A stretch of DNA of 64,000 bases from Bacteroides xylanisolvens XB1A (GTDB lineage Bacteria; Bacteroidota; Bacteroidia; Bacteroidales; Bacteroidaceae). Numbering within the stretch: position 1 is the stretch's first letter; the number at the start of each line of letters is the position of its first letter. Below, piece after piece: positions 60,061-64,000 of the stretch. The position numbers were made by a program, and so were the translations under genes. The stretch is taken from NCBI RefSeq assembly GCF_000210075.1, contig NC_021017.1:1687998-1751997 (forward strand), given 5' to 3'. The notes under the pieces are model-generated. The model had not been told where the DNA came from. It did not search any database and worked only from the letters and a program-made list of their open reading frames with translations.

Positions 60061-60062
60061 AG
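60042..60062. repeat. Right inverted repeat, recombination site
   Basis: CCGTTACCTACAAAGTAAC is the reverse complement of the left copy over 19 bp. Its own arms are CCGTTAC and GTAAC with the core reading CTACAAA, opposite to the left site as inversion requires. Confidence 0.85.
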
Positions 60063-60070
60063 ACTATTTA

Positions 60071-61009
60071 TCAAGCGATTAATCCACTAATAGTACGCTT
60101 CACAAACTCAACGACCTGTCTATTAGCTTCATCTATTTTCTTATTCCTGAAAGGCTTCAGATACGTTTCAGTCACAGTGATGGAAGAGTGTCCCATTGCT
60201 TCGGAAATAATACCCGGATGAATCTCACAATAATAGGCTGTCGTAGCCCAAGTGTGACGTGCAGTATAAGAGCTCAATCTATCACCCAATCCCAGTAATT
60301 CGCCCAGCAACATCAACTGACGATTGAATGTGCGCAATGCCAACTGATATTCACGATAAGCCTCCGGAGTCCCTTCACGACTCTTTAACAAAGAAAACAG
60401 ATAAGGAGAAGAACTGTCACGGTTCATATATCTCTTTACCAGAATCATCGCTTCTGCAGTTAGAGTCACCGACAAGGTGCGGCCTGTCTTACGTCTGCGA
60501 TATGTAATCACATTGTCACGTAAATCACTTTTACGCAAATAGGCGAGATCGACAAAAGGCAAACCGCGCAATAAAAACATAAGGATAAATAATTCCTGTG
60601 CCTTGCGTAATGACGGAGAACCGACAAAAGCCTGTGATAACCTGGCAAATACTTTCTTTATATCCTCCTCACCTAACGCACGTTTATGATCGGCACGAGT
60701 ACCTGTATAAACAGAACGGAACAAGTGAGGAACATAAGGTGCCTTACGAAGATCGACAGCACGATTATAAACTGCACGAAACGTGCGCAAATAAGTGGAG
60801 ACGGTATTCCAACTACATCCACGACTACGAAGATGCACTTCGAACCCTTTTAACCACTCCGGACTCACCTCATAGAAGGTGAAATCCTCTTTCCCACAAT
60901 AAGCAATGATGGCATTGAGACTGCTACGGTATACATGGGCAGTACCAAAGTTTCCCTCTATCTGTAGCCCACGGGCTACTTGCTTCATAAATGTTACTAC
61001 TTTCAACAT
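60071..61009 (-). CDS. Tyrosine site-specific recombinase (DNA invertase type)
   Basis: 312 aa from ATG 61009 (MLKVVTFMKQ); an upstream TTG at 61036 is less likely. SAM-like N-terminal DNA-binding domain (about 1-105), catalytic domain with R148 (LLRGLPFVD), K174 (RRRKTGRT), R251 (SYTARHTWAT; Tyr replaces the usual first His, as is common in Bacteroides), H274 (MGHSS) and nucleophile Y283 (ETYLKPF). Complete. It ends 11 nt from the right repeat of the invertible segment, so it is the natural candidate for the switch enzyme; similar gene-plus-switch pairs exist in B. fragilis. No transposon or phage genes accompany it. Confidence 0.92.
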   Translation of the reverse strand: MLKVVTFMKQVARGLQIEGNFGTAHVYRSSLNAIIAYCGKEDFTFYEVSPEWLKGFEVHLRSRGCSWNTVSTYLRTFRAVYNRAVDLRKAPYVPHLFRSVYTGTRADHKRALGEEDIKKVFARLSQAFVGSPSLRKAQELFILMFLLRGLPFVDLAYLRKSDLRDNVITYRRRKTGRTLSVTLTAEAMILVKRYMNRDSSSPYLFSLLKSREGTPEAYREYQLALRTFNRQLMLLGELLGLGDRLSSYTARHTWATTAYYCEIHPGIISEAMGHSSITVTETYLKPFRNKKIDEANRQVVEFVKRTISGLIA

Positions 61010-61097
61010 CTCTCGATTTATTAATAAATTAGACAATAAATATAAGGGTATTCCAACAATCGAACAAATTGAAGGCAGAGATGTTGCAGGAATGCAA

Positions 61098-61138
61098 AAA
61101 AAGAACCACCTTCCCTTATTAGGGAAAGTGGTTCTTAT
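61098..61138 (-). terminator. groESL terminator
   Basis: AAGAACCACCTTCCCT (61101-61116) pairs with AGGGAAAGTGGTTCTT (61121-61136) with one mismatch; the A-run 61096-61102 forms the T-run on the minus strand. Confidence 0.9.
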
Positions 61139-61170
61139 CTTCTTTATATATTCTTAAGCGAAAGCTGGAA

Positions 61171-62823
<1,653 letters not shown>

Positions 62824-62851
62824 TTAAAGATTTACTATTTACTATTATTAA

Positions 62852-63124
62852 TTAACCCAAAACAGCGAGAACATCGCTCTGACGCATGATAAGATATTTA
62901 GTACCTTCAACGTCAAGTTCTGTTCCGGCATATTTACCATAAAGAACTGTATCGCCTACTTTCAATACCATCTCTTCATCTTTCGTACCGTGACCTACTG
63001 CCACAACTTCACCCTTCAAAGGTTTTTCTTTTGCTGTATCAGGAATAATGATACCACCAATTGTTTTTTCTTCTGCAGGTGCAGGGAGGATAAGCACTCT
63101 GTCTGCTAATGGTTTAATGTTCAT
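62852..63124 (-). CDS. groES: Co-chaperonin GroES (Hsp10)
   Basis: 90 aa: [40 protein letters not shown], and [16 protein letters not shown]. The mobile loop is present. First gene of the groESL operon; no CIRCE-like inverted repeat was seen in the 260 nt upstream, so control is probably by another route. The leader region contains AAAGTAAATAAATG but no clear perfect -7 box on the minus strand. Confidence 0.99.
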   Translation of the reverse strand: MNIKPLADRVLILPAPAEEKTIGGIIIPDTAKEKPLKGEVVAVGHGTKDEEMVLKVGDTVLYGKYAGTELDVEGTKYLIMRQSDVLAVLG

Positions 63125-63290
63125 AGTTACTTGTTATATTTTAGTTATACATTTAATTGTAGATGTTATCCACCGTCTTTCAGGCGGAACGCTAAAGTTA
63201 TTGCGAAAAGCGTGCCAAAGTAAATAAATGATTCTTTGTCAGAAATAGACTGACAAAATGACTGACAACTTGCACTGTATGGCAAAAAAG

Positions 63291-63298
63291 TATATTTG
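63291..63298 (+). promoter_or_regulatory. -7 box of the right-edge lipoprotein gene
   Basis: TATATTTG, perfect TAnnTTTG match, with CTTG 18 nt upstream; gene start at 63387. Confidence 0.5.
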
Positions 63299-63386
63299 TC
63301 ACCTACTTTTTAAACAAAACAAAAGGATTATTCCTTATAATGATGTATATTCGTAAACGAACCATCAAATGCACTGTATAAATAAT

Positions 63387-64000
63387 ATGAATAGAATAGC
63401 ATCCGGCCTCATCATTGCCTCTTGCGTCTTCTACTCCTGCACTTCGCGTACAGGGGAGATTTCTCCTGTACATGAACAACAACAGACAGATTCGCTGTCG
63501 CAAGATACAATAACTCAACCCGAGGTTAAACCTGTTGAAAAGAAACTCACAGCAGAACAGATACAAATCACCAAAGATTTATTGTATGACCAATATACAT
63601 TGGAAGACACCTATCCTTATAAAGACACTACCCGGCAATTTCAATGGGACAAAATCAAAGAACGGCTGGCTTTGCTTGAAAATATACAGTTGCAGCCTTC
63701 CACTTGGGCAATTCTCCAGAATTACAAAAATAGAAATGGAGAAGCACCGCTTGTGAAGAATTTCAAAAGAAACGCTTACGGACGGGTGGCGGATACTCTC
63801 GGCATAGAACGTTACCAATCCGTTCCGCTTTATTTGTTGACCGACACATTAGTGCCCGAACGATACGGGCAGGATGGAGAACTAACCCGTTTTATCGAAG
63901 ATGGGGAAAAATTCATAACAGCAGAGCCAATGTTTACCGGAGATGAATGGATGATTCCTAAAAAGTATGTCAAAGTAATCGGAGATACGATTGTTTTCAA
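63387..64000 (+). CDS. Lipoprotein, possible L,D-transpeptidase precursor (cut by window edge)
   Basis: Open from ATG 63387 to the edge (about 204 residues). Signal with IIASC (Cys13). The visible part runs KKLTAEQIQITKDLLYDQYT, YPYKDTTRQFQWDKIKERLA, then KNRNGEAPLVKNFKRNAYGRVADTLGIERYQSVPLYLL and GDEWMIPKKYVK. I recall this arrangement ahead of a YkuD catalytic domain in Bacteroidetes L,D-transpeptidase proteins located next to groES, but the catalytic part is outside the window. The lipoprotein call is firm; the enzyme call is a guess. Confidence 0.5.
   Translation, partial: MNRIASGLIIASCVFYSCTSRTGEISPVHEQQQTDSLSQDTITQPEVKPVEKKLTAEQIQITKDLLYDQYTLEDTYPYKDTTRQFQWDKIKERLALLENIQLQPSTWAILQNYKNRNGEAPLVKNFKRNAYGRVADTLGIERYQSVPLYLLTDTLVPERYGQDGELTRFIEDGEKFITAEPMFTGDEWMIPKKYVKVIGDTIVF

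Noticed and set aside
60071..61036. Integrated prophage or conjugative element around the recombinase
   Set aside because: No phage, mobilisation or transfer genes and no direct repeats; the neighbouring inverted repeats fit a DNA invertase better.

Overview
The window is a piece of a Bacteroides chromosome, probably a gut Bacteroides close to the B. thetaiotaomicron/ovatus group; the species cannot be fixed from sequence alone. The reasons are a SusC/SusD pair, many lipoproteins with a Bacteroidetes-style signal, promoters of the TTTG / TAnnTTTG type instead of -35/-10 boxes, weak ribosome binding sites, and a tyrosine recombinase beside an invertible segment.

Layout. 1-13.2 kb is a fructan-type polysaccharide utilisation locus (PUL). 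It holds two GH32 fructosidases (one cut by the left edge), susC-susD, two right-handed beta-helix lipoproteins that resemble inulin fructotransferases (GH91), an aldose-1-epimerase-like gene and a WYL-domain regulator. Both GH32 genes and susC carry the same promoter-proximal element at the same distance from their -7 box, which suggests one activator. 13.3-18.9 kb holds a patatin lipase, a CPA2 antiporter, an unknown gene, a decayed Kelch/DUF4907 pair amid short repeats, and a secreted C1 peptidase. 19-25 kb holds an AraC regulator divergent from a lipoprotein plus TonB receptor operon. 25-31 kb is an operon of three TPR sensor kinases with 4-bp stop/start overlaps; the middle one has lost every catalytic motif. 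31-34.4 kb holds an outer-membrane protein, a frameshifted GH29 fucosidase and a MNT/HEPN pair. 34.6-38.3 kb is etfB-etfA-acyl-CoA dehydrogenase. 38.4-46.3 kb holds a rhomboid protease, a small unknown gene with a giant DUF4132-type protein, and msrC. 46.3-56.6 kb holds cbpM-cbpA, a lipid A phosphoethanolamine transferase-like gene with an Omp85-like barrel, a threonine aldolase, a small winged-helix protein, a PoxB-type enzyme and the DUF2157/DUF4401/GDYXXLXY trio. 56.6-61 kb is a phase-variation module: a large collagen-like lipoprotein, a ~300-bp segment bounded by 19-bp inverted repeats, and a tyrosine recombinase. 61.1-63.1 kb is groEL/groES, and a partial lipoprotein gene runs off the right edge.

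The best candidates for something new are: (i) the invertible promoter, which appears to be in the OFF orientation for the lipoprotein; (ii) the pseudokinase held between two intact paralogous kinases with no response regulator nearby; (iii) the paired GH91-like proteins, one fused to a ThuA/DUF4960-like domain, in a SusCD operon under a shared cis element. Family names come from recognised motifs, not from searches.
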